The notes beneath the pieces are model-generated. The model made no database searches. It saw only the letters and a program-made list of their open reading frames with translations, and had not been told where the DNA came from. 64,000 nt of DNA from CAYXTW01 sp964452645 (GTDB lineage Bacteria; Zixibacteria; MSB-5A5; GN15; PGXB01). This document shows, one piece after another, positions 34,557 to 42,138 of the stretch (its first letter is position 1; each line of letters begins with the position of its first letter). The DNA is taken from contig CAYVMO010000014.1 of the NCBI GenBank assembly GCA_964452645.1, forward strand, positions 1 to 64,000, in the 5' to 3' direction. A program made the translations under genes and the position numbers.

Positions 34557-35912
34557 TTATTCTTTGCTTATTATTGACTCCAATGTCTCTGTATTCTCTC
34601 GAACCGACAGCATGGTGACCACTTCCGGGATCGGCTTTATGAAGTTTTGCCGAAGGCTCCAGGTATAAGCCCCCTGATTCGGCACCAGAAGTATATCTCC
34701 CGGTTTAATATCTTCTCCGAAATAATTATATCCCCAGATATCGTGCGGTGTACAAAGTGACCCGGCAATCAAGCAATCATTTTCTTTTAGATTCGGCCGT
34801 GTCAGGTTGATAACCGGGAAATAATCACTTTCGAATCTTTCCCAGCCGACCGCATTGGTGCCGCCGTCGGTGATGACAATATCCCTTGCTTTTAGATCGA
34901 TAACCTTTAATAAAATGTGCATGGCATCATTACATAGCCATCGACCCGGTTCGACATATACACAATAATTCATATCATCAGGCATTTGTTTTTTCAGTGA
35001 CCGGGAAACTTGCTTCGCGAAATTCTCAATGGATATGGAAGACCATTTAAAATGCTCATTAGTAGAAATTTGTCCGTTAAATATTTTTTCCCGGATAATG
35101 CCGTCGACCGTGGCGGCCGGTTGTAGCCATTCGCCTTCCTCCGGCCAGAATCCTCCGCCAATATCGAGAAACTCCAATTGCCCTCTATATTCCGGAGACA
35201 GTTTACGTAATTCCGCCGTAAGGCGGGCCATAAATTTCAGATGATTATTCGCGTTCAGATTCCAGCTAATATGAAACTGAATGCCGTTCAGTTTTATATT
35301 ATTGCATTTATTGGAAAGGCTCAAAAATCGAGATAAATCATTCAAGGGAATACCGAATTTTCGCCAGATACCATTTTCATCGGTGGCTATACGTACTCCG
35401 GTTCGAATTACTGTGTCATTTTCGGCGGCGATCCGTTGCAGCCTTTCCAGTTCGCTGAAGCTGTCCATCAAAACCGTGATACTCCCGAAATTGTGAACAG
35501 CCAGGGTCAACTCTTCATCTGTTTTTCCCGGCCCACTGAACAATATTCTGTCGGCGCCTCTTTCGAGCGCCAGCCTTAACTCCTCTCCGCTGGAGACATC
35601 AAGACCCAAACCTTCTGATACCAGAATCGAAATTATATCGGGATGGTTGTTGCTCTTAAGAGCATAGAATATTTTTATATCGGGTAGATAACTGCGAAAT
35701 GTATTCGTGAATCGATTAGCGTGTTCCTTCAGCGTTTCGATATCTAAAACATAAAGAGGCGACCCATGCTGATCGGCACATTCCAGAAAATATTGCCCTC
35801 GGTCCAAAAACCGCTGAACGAACTCATGCAGTTCGGACTGCTCAAGCCGGGGAGTCTGTTTTTTGAATAATCTCATTATTCGGCTGATGATACCCGGTGA
35901 AATCATTGCCAT
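34557..35912 (-). CDS. PLP-dependent fold-III decarboxylase, LysA/BtrK-like
   Basis: A 451-residue alanine-racemase-fold decarboxylase. ATG 35912 has GGAG upstream, so the 71-bp overlap with the preceding ATP-grasp gene is real. Lys86 in FYALKSN would hold PLP. LDIGGGFW is the phosphate-binding glycine loop and VEPGRW is conserved. Two spots differ from diaminopimelate or ornithine decarboxylases: the usual HIGSQ region reads HISWN, and the substrate cysteine motif is GSLCTPHD rather than G-P-x-C-E-S-x-D. The CTPxD form recalls BtrK and exosortase-associated decarboxylases, which act on modified or carrier-bound amino acids. With the adjacent ATP-grasp and GNAT genes this suggests decarboxylation of an activated or ligated amino acid. 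Substrate unknown. Confidence 0.85.
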   Translation of the reverse strand: MAMISPGIISRIMRLFKKQTPRLEQSELHEFVQRFLDRGQYFLECADQHGSPLYVLDIETLKEHANRFTNTFRSYLPDIKIFYALKSNNHPDIISILVSEGLGLDVSSGEELRLALERGADRILFSGPGKTDEELTLAVHNFGSITVLMDSFSELERLQRIAAENDTVIRTGVRIATDENGIWRKFGIPLNDLSRFLSLSNKCNNIKLNGIQFHISWNLNANNHLKFMARLTAELRKLSPEYRGQLEFLDIGGGFWPEEGEWLQPAATVDGIIREKIFNGQISTNEHFKWSSISIENFAKQVSRSLKKQMPDDMNYCVYVEPGRWLCNDAMHILLKVIDLKARDIVITDGGTNAVGWERFESDYFPVINLTRPNLKENDCLIAGSLCTPHDIWGYNYFGEDIKPGDILLVPNQGAYTWSLRQNFIKPIPEVVTMLSVRENTETLESIISKE

Positions 35913-37197
35913 CGTAAGGCTCCATTATAATTTCAATTTTTGATCGTATCTCCCGGCACTCCTTTTCTATGTCGCTATCGGCCGGGATTTCAAAGATAAT
36001 ATGTCCCAACTGCCATGATTCATAATCATCGGGCGGTAGCGTGACGCCGTCTCCCGGAAAGCGCTTAAGCATAATCTCCCGAACGCGCGGATCGTCATGG
36101 AGTTTACTAACATCGATTTTATTTATTTTACCTTCCATGGTAGCGAACATCCTTAAACCAACCATATGTTTCCATTTTGATTCCGAAGGTATCACGATTT
36201 TTTTCTTCTCAGCAAAATCAAGCGCTAATCCGAGCATATCGAGACCGCAACATTGTTTAATTACTGGCGGCAGGCAATCACCGCCGATACGCGGCGTGAG
36301 CTCCAGAAACACCACTTCATCTTTGGCAATGACAAAATCGACCATACAGACAGCTCGATTAATGCCCAGCGCTTTGGCCGCCTGCAATAACATCGTCTCC
36401 AGTTCCTTTTGATCAATCCATTCCGGAAGACGCGCCGGGACAATATATTCGGTGGTCGTTCCGAAAGGGAGAGTCTTATCCAGGATTTTCTTGGCGATAC
36501 GAATGATAGTCGAGGCCCCTTCGGTGATAATAAAATCGCAGCTGTACTCACGTCCGTAGATAAACTCTTCCGCCATAATAAGCGCTTGCGAATCGCTTTC
36601 CAGGCCGCTCTCTTTTGGCAGACAGTACAGTGGAGAATTTTCCCGGATTCTTAAACCGTTTTTTACCGACCGATAGGCATTAAACGCTTCGTAAATATCG
36701 AAGCATTGAAATGTCAGCTCGCTGCCACTTCCAGTCAGCGGTTTTAAAACGATAGGATGCCCGAGATCCTTCACGAATCTAATCGTCTCGAATTCTGATC
36801 GAACCAGCTTGAATCGCGGACACCTGACTCCGTTCTGAGTCCAGGCCTGCTTCGACAAAAATTTAGAGCGGCACAGAGCCATCGATTTTGCCGATGGATA
36901 TTCCAGCGAAAAGAATTTGGCGATATTCGCGGCCAGCTCAAGATATTCGCAATCGAAGCAGGTTAAACCGGATATTTCAAGTTTCCATTGACGGCAGTGC
37001 CGTATTATTCGTCTGACGACGGTATCGAAGTCTTTTAGCTGGCAAACCAATTCCGAACAATCGTCGGGTTTGGTCTCCGGGCTTCGTTGGCGCATAGCCG
37101 TATCGGTGACAAACAAGGCCCGGTTGGGGAAATGCAGATGAATATATGATATATAATCCGGAGTGGTCCCGATTACAAGAACGCGTTTGTCAGACAC
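35842..37197 (-). CDS. ATP-grasp ligase (carboxylate-amine ligase)
   Basis: A 451-residue ATP-grasp enzyme that starts at GTG 37197, overlapping the upstream stop by 8 bp. Features are VLVIGTTPDYISYIH at the N-terminus (Rossmann-like preATP-grasp), PIVLKPLTGSGSELTF (ATP loop), LIMAEEFIYGREYSCDFII, and VCMVDFVIAKDEVVFLELTPRIGGD, the Mg/ATP motif of carbamoyl-phosphate-synthase/PurK-like ligases. A C-terminal ~90-residue extension after the grasp domain is of unknown type. The enzyme should activate a carboxylate as acylphosphate and condense it with an amine. Its neighbours, a PLP decarboxylase downstream and a FemAB-like acyltransferase upstream, point to a small amide or amino-acid-derived product. 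Confidence 0.88.
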   Translation of the reverse strand: MSDKRVLVIGTTPDYISYIHLHFPNRALFVTDTAMRQRSPETKPDDCSELVCQLKDFDTVVRRIIRHCRQWKLEISGLTCFDCEYLELAANIAKFFSLEYPSAKSMALCRSKFLSKQAWTQNGVRCPRFKLVRSEFETIRFVKDLGHPIVLKPLTGSGSELTFQCFDIYEAFNAYRSVKNGLRIRENSPLYCLPKESGLESDSQALIMAEEFIYGREYSCDFIITEGASTIIRIAKKILDKTLPFGTTTEYIVPARLPEWIDQKELETMLLQAAKALGINRAVCMVDFVIAKDEVVFLELTPRIGGDCLPPVIKQCCGLDMLGLALDFAEKKKIVIPSESKWKHMVGLRMFATMEGKINKIDVSKLHDDPRVREIMLKRFPGDGVTLPPDDYESWQLGHIIFEIPADSDIEKECREIRSKIEIIMEPYDGNDFTGYHQPNNEIIQKTDSPA

Positions 37198-38188
37198 GAT
37201 TCATACTCCCGGCCGCCAGGCCAATCCTCGGCCGCTCTTTTAAGCCTGTATTTATCGTCTCGCGACGGGTCGCTCCTTTGCCCTGACCGGTCAATAGGAA
37301 TAATGGTCGGGGCGTCAAATGAAAGAGAGTTTTCCAGTTAAAATCGCCGCAGAGAAAATCGACTTTCTCGATGCGTTGTTCGCAGGCCCATTTCATGTGA
37401 TGGAGATTAATGAATTTCGCAATTCCGGGAAATTCCGGATTGGTGCCGCCGGCCAGAAGAGTATACGTTCCGTTGTAAACACACCCCATATCAACAGCGG
37501 CGACTTTTCCCTCGATACGCACCGTTACCAATCTGACATAATTGCGCTCATTGAGTAATTGAAACAGGCTGCGGAAACTATCAAGAAATCGCGAATCGCT
37601 GAAATAAGATAAATCGCCGTAGCGTTTGAAATTTAATGATACCAGGGTCTCGAAATCAGATTCATTGTTATAGACAAATTCATGATTGCGGGATTCAAAT
37701 GCATTCAATTCACGACTTAATCTCTTCCTGGATTTTCCGGAAAATTCCGTAAGGTAATTATTAATGTCGTAATCGTATCGAGGCGGCAGGAAGTAATACC
37801 CGATTTCATCAATGGTATGATGTGAATTAATCATCTCCTCGGTCGGCTGAAGATAACGCAGATAATAATCTCCGGGGATGCGGTTAAGAAGCGATTTGAG
37901 AGTGGCGCCATCCCTGAAGACTAAATGATTTTGCTCCAGCCAGGTTTTACCCTCCCATGTCTCGCCGGGAAAGTACAAATATGTTTTCGTTTCCTCGTTC
38001 CAGCTCAACGGAAGAAAACCACAGACGCCGCTATTATCATTGGCGATTACAAAATTAGGTCTATGGCCGTAATGGCGCTGAAAACAATCGCGCACCTCCC
38101 ACAGGTCGGAAATCTGGTCTTTCGGGACCAACTGCTTCCACAGTTCGCGGCACTCATTTAAGTCGGTTACATTGTGGACATATTTCAT
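37190..38188 (-). CDS. FemAB/CelD-like GNAT-fold acyltransferase
   Basis: A 332-residue protein of the GNAT_acetyltransf_6/FemAB-like group. The C-terminal half has LVTVRIEGKVAAVDMGCVYNG, YTLLAGGTNPEFPGIAKFIN and KVDFLCGDFNWKTLF, which is the conserved 'G-x-N-P-x-x-x-...-GD-x-x-WK' layout of this group. Members transfer acyl groups, including aminoacyl groups from tRNA in the Fem enzymes. It starts at ATG 38188 behind GAGGG, 2 bp after the SpeD-like gene, and overlaps the ATP-grasp gene. Donor and acceptor are not evident from sequence. Confidence 0.82.
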   Translation of the reverse strand: MKYVHNVTDLNECRELWKQLVPKDQISDLWEVRDCFQRHYGHRPNFVIANDNSGVCGFLPLSWNEETKTYLYFPGETWEGKTWLEQNHLVFRDGATLKSLLNRIPGDYYLRYLQPTEEMINSHHTIDEIGYYFLPPRYDYDINNYLTEFSGKSRKRLSRELNAFESRNHEFVYNNESDFETLVSLNFKRYGDLSYFSDSRFLDSFRSLFQLLNERNYVRLVTVRIEGKVAAVDMGCVYNGTYTLLAGGTNPEFPGIAKFINLHHMKWACEQRIEKVDFLCGDFNWKTLFHLTPRPLFLLTGQGKGATRRETINTGLKERPRIGLAAGSMNRV

Positions 38189-38190
38189 GA

Positions 38191-38640
38191 TTATGCCCTC
38201 AGGTTGACTTGCATCGTGCAGCGCGAACCGCCGAAAAATTCCATTGCGAATTTTTTGACGATTTCCGGATTATATGGCTTGCAACTGAATACGTCCAGAT
38301 AGGTCGTATTGGTTGCATTGGCGAAATGCGCCGAGATTAAAGATGTCTCAATTAATTGGGTCATCGAGAAACCGGCGACGCGTTCATCTTCGCCGAAATT
38401 TACGACGACACATTCCCCGAAACGCTTCATTTCGATCAGTTCGCAAAGTTCGCGAACAAAACGCTTAATTTCGTCAGCGTCGCGGATTGTTTCGGGATTA
38501 CAGTCATAAATATCAAAACTGCCAGCCAACCCCCATGCGTTTCGGATGTCCACAACGCTGAATCTTTCTAAATCAGGATAATCTTTTAAGACGTCAATGG
38601 CTCCTTTCGCGGCTTCACCGGCGACATAATTTGTTTTCAT
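38191..38640 (-). CDS. S-adenosylmethionine decarboxylase (SpeD/SpeH) homologue
   Basis: A 149-residue pyruvoyl-enzyme family protein. The start is taken at ATG 38640 (MKTNYVAG) with GGAG 8-9 nt upstream. The core is MTQLIETSLISAHFANATNT followed by YLDVFSCKPYNPE: the Ser in ETS is the expected pyruvoyl precursor, the His in AHF and the Cys in FSC match the processing and catalytic residues of SpeH. The residue before that Ser is Thr instead of the usual Glu. SpeD homologues have repeatedly become pyruvoyl-dependent ornithine or arginine decarboxylases, so the SAM substrate is not certain. No spermidine synthase is nearby; it is the first gene of the ATP-grasp/PLP-decarboxylase cluster. Confidence 0.83.
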   Translation of the reverse strand: MKTNYVAGEAAKGAIDVLKDYPDLERFSVVDIRNAWGLAGSFDIYDCNPETIRDADEIKRFVRELCELIEMKRFGECVVVNFGEDERVAGFSMTQLIETSLISAHFANATNTTYLDVFSCKPYNPEIVKKFAMEFFGGSRCTMQVNLRA

Positions 38641-38729
38641 TTTTTGCATCTCCACATGCATTGATTGGTTACGCGCACATCCGGGACCCCGTTGAAAAGA
38701 GGCCTCGGATTTTACGCCCGATTATTTAC

Positions 38730-39287
38730 CTAATACTTGACCTTTTTTGGCATTATAACGGCATCGATAACGTGTATTACGCCGTTACTGCATTCAATTT
38801 CCTCATCGATTACTCTGGCGTTTTCGATTTGAACCGATTCCTCAGTGGCCTCGGCATTTATTTCTTCGCCGCCGGCGGTTATAATCGATCTGGTTTCTTC
38901 GTTGTCGAAGACGACCTTTTGGTCTTTGACAATATGTCTCAATAAGATGGACTTGAGATACTCATCGCTGGATTCCATTCTTTCGAGTTCTTTTTCGGGA
39001 AGTCTTAAAAAAGCGCTGTCATCCGGAATAAAAAGCGTAAATGGACCATCTCCATCTAATATTTCGGTCAATCCTGCCTGCTCCAATAATTCTCCGAAAG
39101 TTTCCAGGGAATCAAAGTCGGCGATTGTCTGGAGAATTGTTCCATTTTCTGTCTCGCCGGAATCATCATCATAATCCCCGATGATTAGGTCTTCCGGCTC
39201 CTCCTCGCATTTCAGTGGTTTGACCATTATTGCCGATGCCAGCAACATGGCAATGATGCTCGGCAATATCCATACATGCTTTTTCAT
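38730..39287 (-). CDS. Exported fasciclin (FAS1) domain protein
   Basis: A 185-residue protein with an N-terminal signal/anchor (residues 6-23) and an acidic linker (DYDDDSGE). A single FAS1 domain spans about residues 50-183: ILQTIADFDSLETFGELLEQ, then GPFTLFIPDDSAFLRLP (H1 motif) and NGVIHVIDAVIMP (H2 motif). FAS1 domains mediate adhesion in the envelope or extracellular matrix. It is upstream of the SpeD-like gene by about 90 bp on the same strand but is probably unrelated in function. ATG 39287 follows GGAGATTGAC. Confidence 0.92.
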   Translation of the reverse strand: MKKHVWILPSIIAMLLASAIMVKPLKCEEEPEDLIIGDYDDDSGETENGTILQTIADFDSLETFGELLEQAGLTEILDGDGPFTLFIPDDSAFLRLPEKELERMESSDEYLKSILLRHIVKDQKVVFDNEETRSIITAGGEEINAEATEESVQIENARVIDEEIECSNGVIHVIDAVIMPKKVKY

Positions 39288-39299
39288 TTTGTCAATCTC

Positions 39300-39630
39300 C
39301 TTATTTTTACCATGGTTTTCTTTCTATCTGGGGGTCCGAACATTTAATGCGTCGGCGTTACATAGAATTCATCCCGCAGGCGTCTCGCCGCCGGCGAGTT
39401 CCTGCCGAATCGCAATTGCGTATCGATCCCCTCGGGCTCCTGATTAATTATTTTGTCTTCCGATAGTCCGCGCAACCCTCTTGCACAGGCTGCGGAGATA
39501 CGTGATTCAGGTAGTGAGCCTGAAGCCGCCTTCCCCGTGTCCGGCTAAGTTCTCCCCGTGAACCGAACTGCTTCGACGACTTACATAATGACTGTTCCGT
39601 AGGAGCGGTTAACTCTTCTTACTCCTTATT
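39300..39630. other. GC-richer gene-free block with hairpins, nature unknown
   Basis: The 360-bp gap between the fasciclin and TetR genes is richer in GC than other gaps. It holds a perfect hairpin TTCAGG-N7-CCTGAA (39506-39524), a direct repeat CCCCGTG (39533 and 39554) and an AGTTC/GAACT inverted pair (39549-39570). On the minus strand a 66-codon frame without a usual start is open from 39544 to 39344 (ends DEFYVTPTH). It could be a structured RNA or a decayed gene. I recognise neither an Rfam-type family nor a protein. Confidence 0.3.
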
Positions 39631-39647
39631 CAATCATTTTTTACATA

Positions 39648-40292
39648 CTACCATCTTACCCGATCTTCGGGTAAGGCTTCTTTTACAAATCGACTGAGAC
39701 TGGCTACGAAGGCATATCTCAATGACATAAACGACTTATCAATATCTTCATTCTCCGTCGCGATACTGGCGAAGGAATAATAACCCGCAATAAACCCGGC
39801 GATGGCGCACGCCAATCGGCGGAGTTTCGGTTTGGAAATCGGCTGAGGAACCGCACTGTCGACAAGATTCTCGATGCTGCTCAAATAATCCATGAAAGGC
39901 GTCTCGAGACCTTCGAAGGTCTGTTCGAGTGTCAAATCGGCGCGACCCTGATAATAAAGTACAAAATCCTCCCAGCGGCTGCTGAAAAAATCAATATGGG
40001 TATTTATCATGGCGTCCAGCATCAATCCAAGATCCTTTTGCTTCCTGCTGTTCGACTCCATTTGCACAGTCAGTTCTTTCAGAATCTCCCCGATGATTTC
40101 TCTGATAAGCTCCTCTTTATTAGAGAAATGATAGTAGAAACTCCCTCGCCCGATATCGGCTCGCTCCGTAATATCATCTACCGTCGCGGCGGCCAGGCCT
40201 TTTTCAGCGAAAATAGACCGTGCCGCATCGATTATTTTATTACCGGTACGATCATATCGGCGTTGCTGCCGGGATTGTTTTCGCCTGGGCAT
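39648..40292 (-). CDS. TetR/AcrR family transcriptional repressor
   Basis: A 214-residue regulator. Residues about 15-65 are the TetR helix-turn-helix (KIIDAARSIFAEKG, then TVDDITERADIGRGSFYYHF, NKEELI). The C-terminal ligand/dimer domain is unspecific. Two tandem TGACG/CGTCA-type palindromes lie 38-70 bp upstream of its start, so it very likely represses itself. No efflux gene is adjacent. The upstream fragment region 40380-40600 holds no clear gene, so its other targets are probably elsewhere. The inducer is unknown. Confidence 0.92.
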   Translation of the reverse strand: MPRRKQSRQQRRYDRTGNKIIDAARSIFAEKGLAAATVDDITERADIGRGSFYYHFSNKEELIREIIGEILKELTVQMESNSRKQKDLGLMLDAMINTHIDFFSSRWEDFVLYYQGRADLTLEQTFEGLETPFMDYLSSIENLVDSAVPQPISKPKLRRLACAIAGFIAGYYSFASIATENEDIDKSFMSLRYAFVASLSRFVKEALPEDRVRW

Positions 40293-40329
40293 CTTGCCTC
40301 GCTTTATATGCTCTTATCAAATTCATTAC

Positions 40330-40361
40330 TGACGTTATCGTCATTTTCGACAGTATCGTCA
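40330..40361. promoter_or_regulatory. Tandem operators of the TetR-type regulator
   Basis: TGACGTTATCGTCA (40330-40343, TGACG arms, 4-bp spacer) is followed 18 bp on by CGACAGTATCGTCA-like CGACAGTATCGTC (40348-40360). A weaker GACGATTTGTC follows at 40367-40377. They lie just upstream of the repressor start at 40292. The rest of the 307-bp gap to 40599 has only a short non-recognised plus-strand frame (LVGDEGLQMANYLIIQQVM near 40510). Confidence 0.65.
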
Positions 40362-40599
40362 GTTTAGACGATTTGTCAAGTATTTTTTTTGTGATTTTTG
40401 TGATTTTTTCGCTAATTTTATTATATTCACGCTAATGCATTGAATAACAATCGACTAACGTCAAGAAAAAAGCCGGTAAATGGTATATCTTTTGAAATAG
40501 ATTCGTTTATTGGTTGGCGATGAAGGCCTTCAAATGGCGAACTATCTTATCATCCAACAAGTTATGGATTTAACATCGTGTAGAATTCGATTTTTTTTA

Positions 40600-41601
40600 T
40601 TAATTAACAATCGATACTTCCCGAAGAATCTGAACCGCATCCTCCGGCGGAACAGTATTTATATAGATTCCGGAACCAATTTCAAATCCTGCCGGTATCG
40701 TAATTTTGGGTACAATAACCATATACCAGTGCAGATATCGTGTATCTTCGTCGCCGACAGGTGATGAGCGTATTATATAATTGTAATCGGGGTCGCCCAA
40801 ACCTTTATATAATCTCAGCAATACTTCGCGCAAAATCGAGGCAAGCTCCTGTATATCTTCGTCTTTCGACAAAACAAAACTCGGTATATGTTTTTTGGGA
40901 TAGATCCTGCATTCGAACGGGGATCGGGATGCAAATGGACAGAAAGCGACGAAATTATCGGATTCGGATATAACCCGTTCTTTTTGCCGCATTTCTTCCA
41001 TAACCATTTCGCAATAAACGCATTGGCCGTACATATCATAATATGAAATCGCCTGCTCCATGGGATAACGAACATGCGGAGGGACGATTGGTGTCGCTAT
41101 TATTTGTGAATGGGGGTGCATTAGCGATGTGCCGGCTCTCTGTCCGTGGTTGCGAAATATCGTGATAAGATTAATGTTTTCATTTTTGCTAATCTCAATT
41201 TGCCTTTGCCGGTAGGCTTTCAAAATGTTCGCAACTTCGCCGGCACTCATAAGCGCGGGATTTAAATTGTGTTTTGGGTGTTCGATGACCACTTCTGCAA
41301 TTCCGAATCCTTTTGCTGTCAGGAAAGAACCGGTTTTCGTCCGCGTAGCCGTAAAGCCGGGATTTAAGGCCGCGAATTTATTCGGGACTACTCTGACCTG
41401 CCATTTACCTTCCGGCGGTAAAACAAAAACCGGCCTTTCAGTTTGCGCTTCATTGCCGAAACAGAAGGGGCAAGTTTGCTCATATTCAGGTAACGGCTCT
41501 TTTTTGGGCAATTGCTTCACAATGTCTGAAGGTCTGGCACCTCGATTGGGCGCCAGTATCACCCATTCTTTGGTGGCCAAATTTTGGCGGAATTCGGACA
41601 T
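40600..41601 (-). CDS. galT: Galactose-1-phosphate uridylyltransferase
   Basis: A 333-residue HIT-superfamily enzyme that exchanges UDP-glucose and galactose-1-phosphate (Leloir pathway), cytoplasmic. The start is ATG 41601 (MSEFRQ) because GGAG precedes it; earlier in-frame ATGs overlap that ribosome binding site. The active-site motif MHPHSQI contains the nucleophilic His of H-P-H-S-Q. Zinc-site cysteines are visible (TCPFCFGNE; CVYCEM), and NHGQRAGTSLMHPH and RYLHWYMVIVPK are typical. It stands alone between the TetR gene and a long gene-free gap. Confidence 0.94.
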   Translation of the reverse strand: MSEFRQNLATKEWVILAPNRGARPSDIVKQLPKKEPLPEYEQTCPFCFGNEAQTERPVFVLPPEGKWQVRVVPNKFAALNPGFTATRTKTGSFLTAKGFGIAEVVIEHPKHNLNPALMSAGEVANILKAYRQRQIEISKNENINLITIFRNHGQRAGTSLMHPHSQIIATPIVPPHVRYPMEQAISYYDMYGQCVYCEMVMEEMRQKERVISESDNFVAFCPFASRSPFECRIYPKKHIPSFVLSKDEDIQELASILREVLLRLYKGLGDPDYNYIIRSSPVGDEDTRYLHWYMVIVPKITIPAGFEIGSGIYINTVPPEDAVQILREVSIVN

Positions 41602-42138
41602 ATTCTCCATGAGTCTAGAATGTCTCTTCAATCAATATTTGCAAATTATACAAATAATTACAATGAATAATATAATAAAACGAATTATTTTATTGATAGG
41701 CTTTTTTTAGATACCTAATATGATTACCATAAAAATCCGGTCCAATATAATACTAATCCGTAAACATTTCTGTCATTAATCATTATGCGCCAACTTAAGC
41801 TATTGATTGATAACTACATACAGTGGACATTATTTTTAAAATTTGAACCGATTTATACATCATTAATCTGACACGATATTACCGACGATGATATACGGCT
41901 AATCCGACAAAATCTGAAAGCGATATTATCAGGATTTTATGATTCGGATTTGATAAAAGACTGGATATGAGCTTTTTATTTTTGTATGGTTACGGTATCG
42001 TTATGTGGAAAGTTGGCAAATCATACCGCTGCAATATGTTTTTCATTTTAACGTTGAAAATATGAATAGATCGGGAATTTCAGTTAAAAAAACGAATTAT
42101 ATTACTCCCTGGAATTTATAAAATCGGGGCTGAAGACT
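41602..42138. other. 537-bp AT-rich gap without a recognisable gene
   Basis: This stretch between divergent galT and the octaheme cytochrome gene is strongly AT-rich and has no open frame of interest. It presumably holds the promoters of both genes. No -24/-12 element with correct spacing was found. Confidence 0.5.

Noticed and set aside
42010..42045. TTGGCA...CTGCAA before the octahaem cytochrome gene as a sigma-54 promoter
   Set aside because: GG and GC are 14 bp apart instead of 10.
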